A DNA stretch of 64,000 nt, taken from the NCBI RefSeq assembly GCF_000317895.1, contig NC_019567.1:1550001-1614000 (forward strand), read 5' to 3'. Positions 24,627-33,501 of the stretch are shown here, piece after piece; the first letter of the stretch is position 1, and every line of letters starts with the position of its first letter. The translations under genes and the position numbers were made by a program. The stretch is from Bdellovibrio bacteriovorus str. Tiberius. Lineage in GTDB: Bacteria > Bdellovibrionota > Bdellovibrionia > Bdellovibrionales > Bdellovibrionaceae. A model generated the notes under the pieces. That model did no database searches. It was not told the DNA's origin and worked only from the letters and a program-made list of their open reading frames with translations.

Positions 24627-25795
24627 ATAAACTGCTTCTTGCTGCTTTCGTTTCATTGTTTTTGGTTTCTTGTTCAACTTCATTTTTGAAGTACGAGAAG
24701 GCCGATCAGATGAAAAAAAACGAAGAGTTCGAAGGAGCCGTGACGATTGTAAAGCCGCAAGCAGAGACCGCATCAGAAGGTGCGGCTGAAACGAGTGCGG
24801 CAGAGCAGACAGCGACGAAACCTGAAGCTGCCGGAAAGTCTGACAAATCAGCCACCAAGACGGGTGCCAAATCCACAGGCAAAACTTCCGCAAAACCGAC
24901 TGAGAAAACCTCCACAAAAACCGCTGATAAAGCTGCGGTAAAATCCTCTGCTAAAACAGCAGCCGCTCCGGCGGCCAAAGCTCCGGCAAAGACCACGAAG
25001 TCTGCGGCCAAAACAGAAGCCGCTGCGGCAGAACCCGCAACCCGTCAGCCAGATATCGAAGATTCCGAAGGATTTAACGGACGTCGTCCGGTGAATGACC
25101 CGTTCCGCGTGGGTGAGGAAGTGGTGCATGACGTGCATTACTTCAAAGTCTCTGCCGGGGAGCTTCGCATGAAGGTGGAGCCTTTTGCCATGGTCAACAA
25201 CCGCAAGTCCTATACTTTCGCGGTTGAAATCCGTACCAGCTCGCTGTTCAGCTCTTTCTATAGTGTTGAAGACCGTGTCGAGACCTTCGTGGATTATGAA
25301 GATCTTGTTCCTCGCGTGTTCCAGTTGCACGTGAAAGAATCAGGTCAGTTGCGTGAAGCCAAGATGCTCTTTGACGTCGAGAAAAACACGGCGACCTTCT
25401 GGGAAAAGAAGGTGACCAAGGATCACGGCGAAGAAGAAAAAAAGCAGAACTGGGAAATCCTGCCTTACACACAAAACGTGTACAGCGCGATTTACTATAT
25501 GCGAAACTTCAAATGGGAAACGGGCAAAGAGTATTCCTTCCGCGTCGGGAACGACAATGAGAACCTGGTGTTTTCTGGTAAAGCCCTTCGCCGTGAAGTC
25601 CTGAACACCAAGCTGGGTCCGATGAAAGCCATTGTGGTTCAGCCCAAAATCACTCTTAAAGGCAAATTGAATCCAATCGGCGACAACTTCATTTGGTTGT
25701 CTGACGATGATCGCAAGTTCATCCTGCGTATTGAATCCAAAATTAAAATCGGCACTCTGGTTTCCGAAGTCGTTGAAATCAAACCGGGTCGCTGA
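24623..25795 (+). CDS. DUF3108 lipoprotein with a long Lys/Ala/Thr linker
   Basis: A 390-residue lipoprotein. GTG start at 24623 overlaps the previous stop (GTGA); the longer open frame would place 12 extra residues before the signal peptide. The lipobox is LVSC. From about residue 50 to 145 there is a low-complexity stretch of Lys, Ala, Thr and Ser (units such as KTSAKPTEKTS), then a C-terminal DUF3108 domain (residues 165-388) with VVHDVHYFKVSAGELRMKV and VVQPKITLKGKLNP. DUF3108 proteins are periplasmic or outer-membrane-linked and of unknown function. Being last in the lpx operon suggests an envelope role. The linker is long and basic enough to cross peptidoglycan. Confidence 0.8.
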   Translation: MNKLLLAAFVSLFLVSCSTSFLKYEKADQMKKNEEFEGAVTIVKPQAETASEGAAETSAAEQTATKPEAAGKSDKSATKTGAKSTGKTSAKPTEKTSTKTADKAAVKSSAKTAAAPAAKAPAKTTKSAAKTEAAAAEPATRQPDIEDSEGFNGRRPVNDPFRVGEEVVHDVHYFKVSAGELRMKVEPFAMVNNRKSYTFAVEIRTSSLFSSFYSVEDRVETFVDYEDLVPRVFQLHVKESGQLREAKMLFDVEKNTATFWEKKVTKDHGEEEKKQNWEILPYTQNVYSAIYYMRNFKWETGKEYSFRVGNDNENLVFSGKALRREVLNTKLGPMKAIVVQPKITLKGKLNPIGDNFIWLSDDDRKFILRIESKIKIGTLVSEVVEIKPGR

Positions 25796-25817
25796 AAATA
25801 GCGGCCCTTAAGCTGAA

Positions 25818-26939
25818 CTATCTTTTGCGGTCGGCTTCGAGTCTTTGGGCGGCGAGAGTTTCGATTTCTTTGGCCAAGAATAAATTTTGAGACAGAACTT
25901 GATAGAAGTTGTTTTGCTGGATTTCCAGCAGAATGGTTTCTTGTTGGGTGGTCGCCGTCGCCGTTCTTTGACCGCCGCTCATTAGCAGCGAGATTTCGCC
26001 GAAGCAGGCCCCTTGGGCCATGACGTTGATGTTGCGGCCTTGTTGACTGATTACAACGCTTCCTTGGACTACGATGTAGCAGGTGTTGGCGGGTTGGCCT
26101 TCAGCGAACAGTCTTTGATGGGCTGGGGCTTTCACCAGGCGGCCCGAAAAGATCAAACTGTCCAGACAATCACCGGGTAAATTCTTAAACACGTTGGAAG
26201 ACTGCAGGGCTTGTAAGATCCAGAAGCGCTGTTGCAGGCTTTGGGCCTTGTCGCTTTTGATCAGTTGATCGAACTCGGGTAAATGACGAACCCTCAGGAT
26301 TTCACTGGGGGCCAGGGTGATGACGTCAGCGGTGCGCGGTTGATTCAGCAAAAACCCACTTTCGCCAAACAGTGCGCCGGAATTGAGGGCTGCCACCATT
26401 TGGCGTTGCTGATTTCCCAAAACACGGTAAATGCCGGCCTGACCTTTTAACAGAATGAAAAGATCACGGTCGTTCTTGCCGGATTGAATGACTTTGATGT
26501 TGGCAGGCACCTGAAAGCGTTCAGAACTTTGCATCAGATGCTTCGCCAGTGCCGGATCCAAAGAACGGAAGAAGGGCAGCTGCGATGGGTTTAGCGAGGC
26601 GGCTTGCTGGCCTTGTCCGCTCAAGTGTCCTTGTTCTTGCATGGTTTGTTGCGCACGATTGAAGTAAGCCTGAATATTGGGATTCTGCAAAAGGCCTTGT
26701 TGAATCAAAAACTCCAGCAAGGCTGAAAGTTCACGGAAGCTGACCAGCCATCCCTGTCCCAGAAAGAACTGCACCAGTCCTTCGATCGAACCGCCGTTTT
26801 TAAGCACGTCCATATACGAGTATTGCAGGGGATTCAGACGATAGCTTTTGCGGGAGGAAAGAACCATGAAGCTGCCGCCGTCAGCGGAAGGCTGCATTTG
26901 CAGGGCAGGAAGTTGCAGGGGTTCTTTCTCGATTCTCAT
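25818..26939 (-). CDS. Protein with two cyclic-nucleotide-binding domains and a PqqD-like N-terminus
   Basis: A 373-residue cytoplasmic protein, taken from ATG 26939; the frame is open for 110 more codons but those residues are antisense to the neighbouring gene and look non-native. Residues 30-90 resemble a PqqD-type winged fold (SRKSYRLNPLQYSYMDVLK). Two CAP_ED domains follow: about 130-240 (GQAGIYRVLG, GALFGESGFLLNQPRTADV) and about 250-365 (LFAEGQPANTCYIVVQGSVV, GACFGEISLLMSGGQRTATA). The second keeps the FGEISLL...RTATA phosphate-binding cassette well; the first has FGESGFL...RTADV. There is no DNA-binding domain or effector kinase, so it may be a sensor or adaptor. It is divergent from the GT9 genes. 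Confidence 0.78.
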   Translation of the reverse strand: MRIEKEPLQLPALQMQPSADGGSFMVLSSRKSYRLNPLQYSYMDVLKNGGSIEGLVQFFLGQGWLVSFRELSALLEFLIQQGLLQNPNIQAYFNRAQQTMQEQGHLSGQGQQAASLNPSQLPFFRSLDPALAKHLMQSSERFQVPANIKVIQSGKNDRDLFILLKGQAGIYRVLGNQQRQMVAALNSGALFGESGFLLNQPRTADVITLAPSEILRVRHLPEFDQLIKSDKAQSLQQRFWILQALQSSNVFKNLPGDCLDSLIFSGRLVKAPAHQRLFAEGQPANTCYIVVQGSVVISQQGRNINVMAQGACFGEISLLMSGGQRTATATTQQETILLEIQQNNFYQVLSQNLFLAKEIETLAAQRLEADRKR

Positions 26940-27050
26940 TCGAGGGCTTATCGGAATATTTCGGCTTGCTTTCAACAATACAAAGGTCCTGAAATCCCGC
27001 TCTGGATCTGCGCCATCCGTGGGCAACTGACATAGAATAAAAGGATGGCT

Positions 27051-28196
27051 ATGATCAACTGCAGACACTTTTCCGGTTACAAACCCTGCTCCAAAAATTC
27101 GGCGTGTGACGCTGCCTGCGCGCAAAAAGACGTGCCGACGAGTTCTGTGTTGATTGTTCATCTGGGTGCATTGGGCGCCGTGGTTCGCAGCACCAGTTTG
27201 CTGAAAGCCATCAAACGAAAATACCCGGGATCCATGATCACCTGGGTGACGGATGCGCCCGCACATCATCTTTTAAAAAATCATCCTGCCATTGACCGTG
27301 TTCTGACCACCAGCGAGGCGGACCTGTTGCAGCTGTCCACTTTGGAATTTGAAGTGGGCTTTGTCATTGATAAGTCCCTGAAGGCCTGTGGGGTGGTGAA
27401 GCGCACTCAAGTCGATCAGATCTATGGTTTCACTGTTCAGGGATCCAACGGAGCGATTGTGCCGGCGACGGACGCTGCTCAGGAACTGTGGGAACTGGGC
27501 TTGGACAATCATAAGAAATTCTTCGTCAACCAAAAGCCTGAAACACAGTTGATGATTGAAGCATTGGAGCTGGGTGAATATCAGCGCGACGACTATTGGC
27601 TGCCGCTGACTGAAAGCGAAGACCGGGAAGCTCGTCGTCGCAAAGACGCGTGGCTGGCTGAAAACGGCAAGTCGCTGGTGATCGGTCTTAACACCGGTTG
27701 CAGTCCGGTGATTCCCTATAAAAAACTGACGGTGGATTATCATCGTCTGCTGATCGAACGCATTCAGGCAAAATTTCCGTATGCGGAAATCGTGCTGCTG
27801 GGTGGGCCTGAAGACACCATTCGCAATGGTCTGATTCAGCAGGGTTATTCCGTGATTTCTTCGGAAACTGAATCCGGGCTTCGTGATGGTTTGATCAGCG
27901 TTGCGGCCTGTGACGTGATTGTGACCGGGGACAGTCTGGGAATGCACATGGCGATTTCGCAGAAAAAACAAGTGGTGGCCTGGTTTGGTCCGACCTGTGC
28001 TCATGAGATCGACATCTATGACAGGGGATTTAAGCTTTTGACAAAAAGCCCCTGCAGCCCGTGCTGGAAGAGGACTTGTGAAAAAGCCATTATGTGCTAC
28101 GATCAGGTCTCGTTAGAGGAAGTTATCGATGCCCTTGAATCTTGTTGTGCAAACCGCCTTTCTGGGCGATCTACTGCTCTCAATCCCGCTCCTTAA
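27051..28196 (+). CDS. Glycosyltransferase family 9 (heptosyltransferase-like) with cysteine-rich N-terminus
   Basis: A 381-residue GT9 protein. I choose ATG 27051 with AAGGA 6 bases upstream. The first 25 residues carry cysteines in NCRHFSGYKPC and a following SACDAACAQ, absent from ordinary heptosyltransferases. Then come the GT9 core IVHLGALGAVVRSTSLLKAI, GLNTGCSPVIPYKKL, IVLLGGPED, the VAACDVIVTGDSLGMHMA donor-site segment, and the usual late cysteines CSPCWKRTCEKAIMC. It adds a sugar, probably heptose, to the LPS core or another surface glycan. It overlaps the next GT9 gene by 68 bases; the last dozen residues look like read-through sequence without family similarity. Confidence 0.85.
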   Translation: MINCRHFSGYKPCSKNSACDAACAQKDVPTSSVLIVHLGALGAVVRSTSLLKAIKRKYPGSMITWVTDAPAHHLLKNHPAIDRVLTTSEADLLQLSTLEFEVGFVIDKSLKACGVVKRTQVDQIYGFTVQGSNGAIVPATDAAQELWELGLDNHKKFFVNQKPETQLMIEALELGEYQRDDYWLPLTESEDREARRRKDAWLAENGKSLVIGLNTGCSPVIPYKKLTVDYHRLLIERIQAKFPYAEIVLLGGPEDTIRNGLIQQGYSVISSETESGLRDGLISVAACDVIVTGDSLGMHMAISQKKQVVAWFGPTCAHEIDIYDRGFKLLTKSPCSPCWKRTCEKAIMCYDQVSLEEVIDALESCCANRLSGRSTALNPAP

Positions 28197-29220
28197 AAAA
28201 TGCCGGGCGTTGTGGCCTGACCACAAGTTGGGATTGGTTTGCCGTAAAGGGCTGGGCGACTTCTTCGTCAAAGCCGGTATCGTTGATCACGTCTATGAAA
28301 TCGAAAAGGGCAGGAAAGACACCTATGCCCGTATTATCGAATCCCTGCGATCTGAAACTGTTGATCATTTGATTTCTCCGCATGAATCCATGCGCACGGT
28401 TTTGTTTTGCGCGCAGATTAAGGCCGCTCATAAAATCTCTTATAAAAACGCCTGGAACTTTCTGGCATTCCAAACCCGTGTAAAACGCGACGTGCGTCTG
28501 CCGGATGCGATGAGACAGCTCAGCCTTTTGGCGCCGTTTGATCCTGAATTGAAAAAGAACATCGAAGACTATGTCAGCCGCGCGAAACCTTATTTGCCGG
28601 CCGATCACGGTCATTTGCCAGCGCCGCCGGAATGGGCGTCCATGAGTCAGCGTGAAAAAGTGCTGGCACATTCTGAGTTGTTTCATCAGTTAAAATCCAA
28701 ATTCAACCTTCAGGGGTTTGAAGACGGTAAAGCCGTTTTAATCTTCCCAGGCAGCGTGTGGGCAACCAAACGCTGGACGGAAGAGGGCTTTATCGGCGTT
28801 GGCAAGGCGCTCAAAGAACAAGGCTATGAAGTCTATGTGATGGGTGGCCCCGGCGAAGAAACCCTGTCAGAACGAGTGGCAGCGGGTATTCCGGGTTCGG
28901 TGTCCTTGGCTGGTAAAACCAAGATCATCGAGTCGGCCCAGTTGATTGCACGCGCAGCTTTGCTGGTCGGAAACGACAGTGCTTCCACGCATTTGGCAGC
29001 GGTGTGTGAAACACCGTTGATTGCGGTGTTTGGTCCAACGATTTTGGAATTTGGCTATCGCCCGTGGTCAGCACAGTCTTTTGTCGTCCAGAAAGAGGAC
29101 CTGCGCTGTCGACCTTGCGGCAAGCATGGCCACAAGGTCTGTCCGATTAAAACCCATGTGTGTATGAAGGACATTCCCGCCGAGGAAGTCCTTCGTACGG
29201 CCGGGTTTATTCTTCGTTAG
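28129..29220 (+). CDS. Glycosyltransferase family 9 (heptosyltransferase-like)
   Basis: A 363-residue second GT9 protein beginning MPLNLVVQTAFLGDLLLSIP, the normal N-terminus of ADP-heptose:LPS heptosyltransferases, so the 68-base overlap with the preceding gene appears real. Other segments are ILFPGSVWATKRWTEEGF-like (here LIFPGSVWATKRWTEEGFIG), VMGGPGEE, LIARAALLVGNDSASTHLA and the C-terminal CRPCGKHGHKVCPIKTHVC cluster. It probably acts with the first GT9 enzyme in LPS core assembly. Its stop overlaps the convergent response-regulator gene by 14 bases. Confidence 0.9.
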   Translation: MPLNLVVQTAFLGDLLLSIPLLKKCRALWPDHKLGLVCRKGLGDFFVKAGIVDHVYEIEKGRKDTYARIIESLRSETVDHLISPHESMRTVLFCAQIKAAHKISYKNAWNFLAFQTRVKRDVRLPDAMRQLSLLAPFDPELKKNIEDYVSRAKPYLPADHGHLPAPPEWASMSQREKVLAHSELFHQLKSKFNLQGFEDGKAVLIFPGSVWATKRWTEEGFIGVGKALKEQGYEVYVMGGPGEETLSERVAAGIPGSVSLAGKTKIIESAQLIARAALLVGNDSASTHLAAVCETPLIAVFGPTILEFGYRPWSAQSFVVQKEDLRCRPCGKHGHKVCPIKTHVCMKDIPAEEVLRTAGFILR

Positions 29221-30619
29221 TGTATTCTTTCACATTGATACCGTACTTGCGGATCTTGCGCAGCAGGGTGTTCTTCGGAATATTCGCCTGGGCCACGGTC
29301 TGATTGATACGACCGTTGTTGGCTTTCAAAGCACTGACGATAAATTCCTTTTCCATCTCTTCTTTGAAGGCGTCAAAGTCCAGCGGGCCGGAATAACCAA
29401 CACTCGCAGTTTTGTCAGCTCCGTCTTTCGGCGCAAGCTTAATGGAATCCGGCAGTGAATCCACCGTGATCTGGTGGCTGTTTTCCACGATGAAAGAGCG
29501 CTCGATGATGTTTTCAAGCTCCCGGATGTTTCCCGGCCAGCGATATGATTTCAGCATGTCCAAAGCTTCCGGAGTGATCGCGGTGATCTGACGGCCGTGT
29601 TGTTTCGAGAATTTTTTAATAAAGTTGCCAGCCAGCGCCTCGATGTCGTCAGAACGCTCACGCAAAGGCGGCAGGAAGATTGGCATCACGTTCAGGCGAT
29701 AGAACAAGTCCTCGCGGAATTCGCCTTCTTCCATCATCTTTTCCAGGTTGCGGTTGGTGGCGGCAATAATACGGGTTGTGGTTTTGACTTCACGGTTGCT
29801 GCCCACCGGGGTGAACTTGCGCTCTTGCAGAACACGCAATAGTTTTACCTGCATGTCGGGGCGAAGCTCGCCGATTTCATCCAGGAACAAAGTTCCGTTG
29901 TTGGCCAGCTGGAATTTGCCGATTTTACGTTCCACAGCACCAGTGAAGGCCCCTTTTTCGTGGCCGAACAATTCACTTTCCATCAGGCTTTCAGGGATCG
30001 CCCCGCAGTTGATGGCAACAAAGGCTCCGGATTTTCTAGGGGAGTTGAAGTGAATCGCGCGGGCGACCAGTTCTTTGCCGGTTCCGTTTTCACCACGCAC
30101 CAGAACCGTCGTGTCGACTTTGCACAGACGGTAGATCAGGTTGAAGACCTCTTTCATTTTGGAAGAGCCACCTACGATCTCGGATTCAATATCGTCGTCG
30201 AACACGGGATTGGACATCGCCAAAGATGAAATCAGATCGCGCGCCTCAAGGCTTTTACGCACGATTTCGGCCAGTTGCTGTGGTTGAACTGGTTTTTCAA
30301 CATAGTCGTAAGCGCCTTCTTTGATCGCCACAACGGCGTCATGAAGGTTTGAGTGTGCCGTCATCAAAACGACGAAGGTGCGAGGATCGTGTTCCTTGAT
30401 TGCGGTCAACGCTTCAAGGCCGTTCATTTCCGGCATCTTCACGTCCATCAGAACCAGATCCCACTGCTGAAGTTTCACCTTGTCCAGGGCCTCTTTGCCT
30501 GTGGCGGCCTCTTCGATGGTGAATTCAATTTCGGGCATGGTGGATTTCAGGATCGAAATCACCGAACGGCGCAGTTCGGCCTCGTCATCAACAATCAGTG
30601 TGTGGAGCTTATTGATCAT
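29207..30619 (-). CDS. NtrC-family sigma54 response regulator
   Basis: A 470-residue regulator with three domains. The receiver (residues 1-125) has IVDDEAELR, the phosphoacceptor in LVLMDVKMPEMNG and the VEKPVQ lysine. The AAA+ sigma54-interaction domain (about 145-380) has GENGTGKE, GAFTGA and FLDEIGEL. The C-terminal Fis-type helix-turn-helix spans about 420-465 (ANIPKNTLLRKIRKYG). When phosphorylated it should open sigma54 promoters. It is co-translated with the CHASE2 kinase upstream (4-base ATGA overlap), so the two form a cognate pair. The target genes are not evident. Confidence 0.93.
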   Translation of the reverse strand: MINKLHTLIVDDEAELRRSVISILKSTMPEIEFTIEEAATGKEALDKVKLQQWDLVLMDVKMPEMNGLEALTAIKEHDPRTFVVLMTAHSNLHDAVVAIKEGAYDYVEKPVQPQQLAEIVRKSLEARDLISSLAMSNPVFDDDIESEIVGGSSKMKEVFNLIYRLCKVDTTVLVRGENGTGKELVARAIHFNSPRKSGAFVAINCGAIPESLMESELFGHEKGAFTGAVERKIGKFQLANNGTLFLDEIGELRPDMQVKLLRVLQERKFTPVGSNREVKTTTRIIAATNRNLEKMMEEGEFREDLFYRLNVMPIFLPPLRERSDDIEALAGNFIKKFSKQHGRQITAITPEALDMLKSYRWPGNIRELENIIERSFIVENSHQITVDSLPDSIKLAPKDGADKTASVGYSGPLDFDAFKEEMEKEFIVSALKANNGRINQTVAQANIPKNTLLRKIRKYGINVKEYTNEE

Positions 30620-32484
30620 ACTAACACCTCGTCTTCTTCAGCATCCAGCGGCAGGGTGAAGGCAACAGTGGTCCCAAGGCCCACTTTACTTTCCATCGTC
30701 ACTTTGCCGCCATGGAGTTCAATAAAATATTTAACCAGATAAAGCCCAAGGCCGGTTCCCTTGGTGCGCAGATCCTGATCGGAACCGCGCGTGAATTTGC
30801 CCCAGACCTTTTCCATGTCCTCGGGCTTGATCCCTTCTCCGGTGTCCTTGACCAGGACATGCACGAACTCTTCGGATTCGTGCGAGATCACTTCGATCTG
30901 ACCGCCTGCGGGCGTGTACTTGATCGCATTTTCAATCAGATTGATCACAACCTCTTTCAAAAGGGTGGTGTCAAACTCGACAGAGAACATTGGTTCCAGA
31001 GCCGTGTGAATCTGGATGCCTCGTTCCCGGGCCAGTGGGCGCAGGTGCTGCAGGGCCTCTTCGATGATCTCGTTGATGTCGGCGACCTCTTTGTTGATTT
31101 TGAAGTCACGGGACTCGACACGCAGAACCTTCAGGATGGACTGGATATAACGATTCAGTTCATCACTGAACAGGCGCAGGGATTTTAGATCCTGTCCCAA
31201 TTCAGTTTCCTGCGCATGCTGGGTCATCAGGCGGTCGACGATGGCCTGAATCTTCGCAATCGGGGTTTTCAGGTCATGGGAAATCAGACTGACGAAGTTG
31301 TTTTTCAATTGCTCCAGCTGCGCCAGATATTCCTGCTCTTGTTGCAGGTGGAAGTTCTGGCGTTCAATCTTGGTGGCCTGATAACCGATGAAGATGATCC
31401 AGCTTGTTCCCAGCAACACGAAAGGCGAAAACGCCGGGGACCAGAAATAGAATGTGTCAAAGACCCAGGCTGACAACGCCGCCAGCAACGTCCCGATCCA
31501 AAGAATAAAGAACAGCGCCACGGACTGCGGATAGGTGGTGATTACAAAGACCGCCATCAGCATCAGTACAAAGAACCCGGCGGCATACCAGACAAAGCTT
31601 AAACGTTTGATCCACTTGTCACCCAAAACGGTGTCGGTGATATGAGCCAGAATTTCCGTGCGCGACAAAGTCCCCATCGGGGTCATGTAAACGGGCGCGG
31701 AAGAAGTCTCTGCACCGATCAGGATGATCTTGTCGGTGAAGGCATTGGCGGGAAGCTCGTCATAAATGATTTCGCTTAAAGAGTATTGTTTAAACACGCG
31801 GGCCGAGCCGCGATAGTTGATCGCCAGTCCCGCCAGTTGGGTCGGGAACTTCTTACCCGTGATTTTTTCCACCAGGTGAGGCATCTCGGCACGTTGCGGG
31901 AACACGCGACGGACCACTCCGTCTTCGTCTCGGCGCAATTCATTGCTGCCCAGATTGTTGTGGTCGCGGTTGGTAAAGACCGGGGTCAGGATGCGTTCCA
32001 GGGAATTGGTGGTCGAGGCCCACACGATACGTGGATCCAGGAAGATGCGCTGATCTTCCGGAGTCATGCGAACGGTGCCGACGTTGTCGCCAAAGTACAG
32101 GGTCACACCGACAGATTGTGGATTCTGGCGCAGGATACGCAACAGCAGTTCAGACCACAGGGGTTTGTTCCAGAAGAAGCTGTCGGTGATGTCGGTGACT
32201 TCGCTCATGTTGTCGAGGAAGTTTGTCCGGGCATCATAGATCATCGCAAAATCGGATTGTTTGATGGTGATCAGAACGATCTGCGGGGAGGTCTTTTGGT
32301 CTCCGCGCAGTTGGAAGCGCTGGTCGTAAGACGTGATTTCATCGTTGGATAAAGCCAGGCATCCGATAAGCCAGCACAAAAGGCAACGCAGCCAAAAACC
32401 CCGGCGACGGGAGAAGAAACGAAGCAGGACTTCGAGTCGGTATAAGAGATGAGGAATGAGGCCCTTTTGCACGCGTCGCAACAT
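30616..32484 (-). CDS. CHASE2-domain sensor histidine kinase
   Basis: A 622-residue membrane kinase. After a helix at about 30-45 comes an extracytoplasmic CHASE2 domain (about 50-275: SPQIVLITIKQSDF, later FTDKIILIGAETSSAPVYMTP), then three closely spaced membrane helices (about 290-370), a HisKA domain with the phosphorylated His in LISHDLKTPIAKI (about 400), and an HATPase domain with NLIENAIKYTP, DTGEGI and GTGLGLYLVKYF. CHASE2 is an uncharacterised extracellular sensor domain usually linked to kinases and cyclases. The kinase and its sigma54 response regulator overlap by 4 bases. The upstream region faces ribF. Confidence 0.9.
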   Translation of the reverse strand: MLRRVQKGLIPHLLYRLEVLLRFFSRRRGFWLRCLLCWLIGCLALSNDEITSYDQRFQLRGDQKTSPQIVLITIKQSDFAMIYDARTNFLDNMSEVTDITDSFFWNKPLWSELLLRILRQNPQSVGVTLYFGDNVGTVRMTPEDQRIFLDPRIVWASTTNSLERILTPVFTNRDHNNLGSNELRRDEDGVVRRVFPQRAEMPHLVEKITGKKFPTQLAGLAINYRGSARVFKQYSLSEIIYDELPANAFTDKIILIGAETSSAPVYMTPMGTLSRTEILAHITDTVLGDKWIKRLSFVWYAAGFFVLMLMAVFVITTYPQSVALFFILWIGTLLAALSAWVFDTFYFWSPAFSPFVLLGTSWIIFIGYQATKIERQNFHLQQEQEYLAQLEQLKNNFVSLISHDLKTPIAKIQAIVDRLMTQHAQETELGQDLKSLRLFSDELNRYIQSILKVLRVESRDFKINKEVADINEIIEEALQHLRPLARERGIQIHTALEPMFSVEFDTTLLKEVVINLIENAIKYTPAGGQIEVISHESEEFVHVLVKDTGEGIKPEDMEKVWGKFTRGSDQDLRTKGTGLGLYLVKYFIELHGGKVTMESKVGLGTTVAFTLPLDAEEDEVLV

Positions 32485-32556
32485 AGCAAATTTATTGAAA
32501 AATTCAACGATTAAAAGCTCTTACCGGGAGGCGTAGAAACAGGTATATTGAAAAAT

Positions 32557-33501
32557 ATGCAGGTTTATCAAGGTGCCAAACATCTGAGCGCTCCCTTGGC
32601 GGCTTCTGTCGTCACTATAGGGAATTTTGACGGGGTCCATCTGGGCCACCAGCAGCTCATAGAGAATGTCGTGCGTGAGGCTCAGTATTTCGGGGTCCCG
32701 TCGGTTGTGTATACTTTCCATCCTCACCCCGTGAAGGTTCTTCACCCTGAAAGGGCCACCTATCGCCTTTTTGACCTGAAAGACCAGCAGGAACAGTTTG
32801 AAAAACGCGGGATTGAAAACGTCATTATCGAGGAGTTCACCCGGGATTTTGCCAAGGTCACCCCGCAGGAGTTTTTGGACAATTATGTGCTGAAGCAGCT
32901 TAATCCCAAAACCCTGGTGGTGGGGCATGATTTCAACTTTGGTGCTGACCGCGCCGGAAATATTCCATTTCTGGAAAAGTACTGCGCCGAAAAAGGCATT
33001 CGTCTGATCATTATTCCTCCATTCCAGTTCGAAGGCTCGGTGGTGTCGTCCACGCGCATTCGTGAAAACCTGAAAAACGGCGAAGTGCAGAAGGCCAACG
33101 ATCTTTTGGCGCGCACTTACTATTTGCGTGGTCACGTGGAAAAAGGCTTTCAGCGTGGGCGCACGATTGGTGTGCCGACGGCCAATGTTCATCCGGATGT
33201 CGAGTTTATTCCGCGTCAGGGCGTGTACTGCACGCTGACTAAAATCGGGGCGCATCTGCATCCTTCAATCACCAATATCGGTGTGAATCCGACCTTCCAG
33301 GAAAGTGGCAGGGGCCCGGTGAAAATTGAAACTCATCTGTTTGATTTTGATGCCCAGCTTTATGGCATCGAGGTTGAAGTGTATCTGCTGAAATTCCTGC
33401 GCGACGAAAAGAAGTTCTCGGGGATTGAAGAGCTGAAAAATCAGATTCAAAACGACATGGCTGAAGCCAGAAAGTATTTTGATGAGCATCCTCATTCGTG
33501 A
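32557..33501 (+). CDS. ribF: Bifunctional riboflavin kinase / FAD synthetase
   Basis: A 314-residue RibF. The N-terminal nucleotidyltransferase has TIGNFDGVHLGHQQL (HxGH), TFHPHPVKVL, VVGHDFNFG and VSSTRIRE. The C-terminal riboflavin kinase has GRTIGVPTANVH, GVYCTLTKI and the NIGVNPTF segment with the catalytic Glu later in KIETHLFDFDAQLYG. It makes FMN and FAD from riboflavin. I use ATG 32557; an in-frame TTG at 32548 is possible. It overlaps the AroE-like gene by 20 bases. Confidence 0.95.
   Translation: MQVYQGAKHLSAPLAASVVTIGNFDGVHLGHQQLIENVVREAQYFGVPSVVYTFHPHPVKVLHPERATYRLFDLKDQQEQFEKRGIENVIIEEFTRDFAKVTPQEFLDNYVLKQLNPKTLVVGHDFNFGADRAGNIPFLEKYCAEKGIRLIIIPPFQFEGSVVSSTRIRENLKNGEVQKANDLLARTYYLRGHVEKGFQRGRTIGVPTANVHPDVEFIPRQGVYCTLTKIGAHLHPSITNIGVNPTFQESGRGPVKIETHLFDFDAQLYGIEVEVYLLKFLRDEKKFSGIEELKNQIQNDMAEARKYFDEHPHS

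Noticed and set aside
26940-27269. 110-codon extension of the cNMP-domain gene
   Set aside because: It would be antisense to the start of the GT9 gene and shows no domain. The ATG at 26939 fits the protein better.
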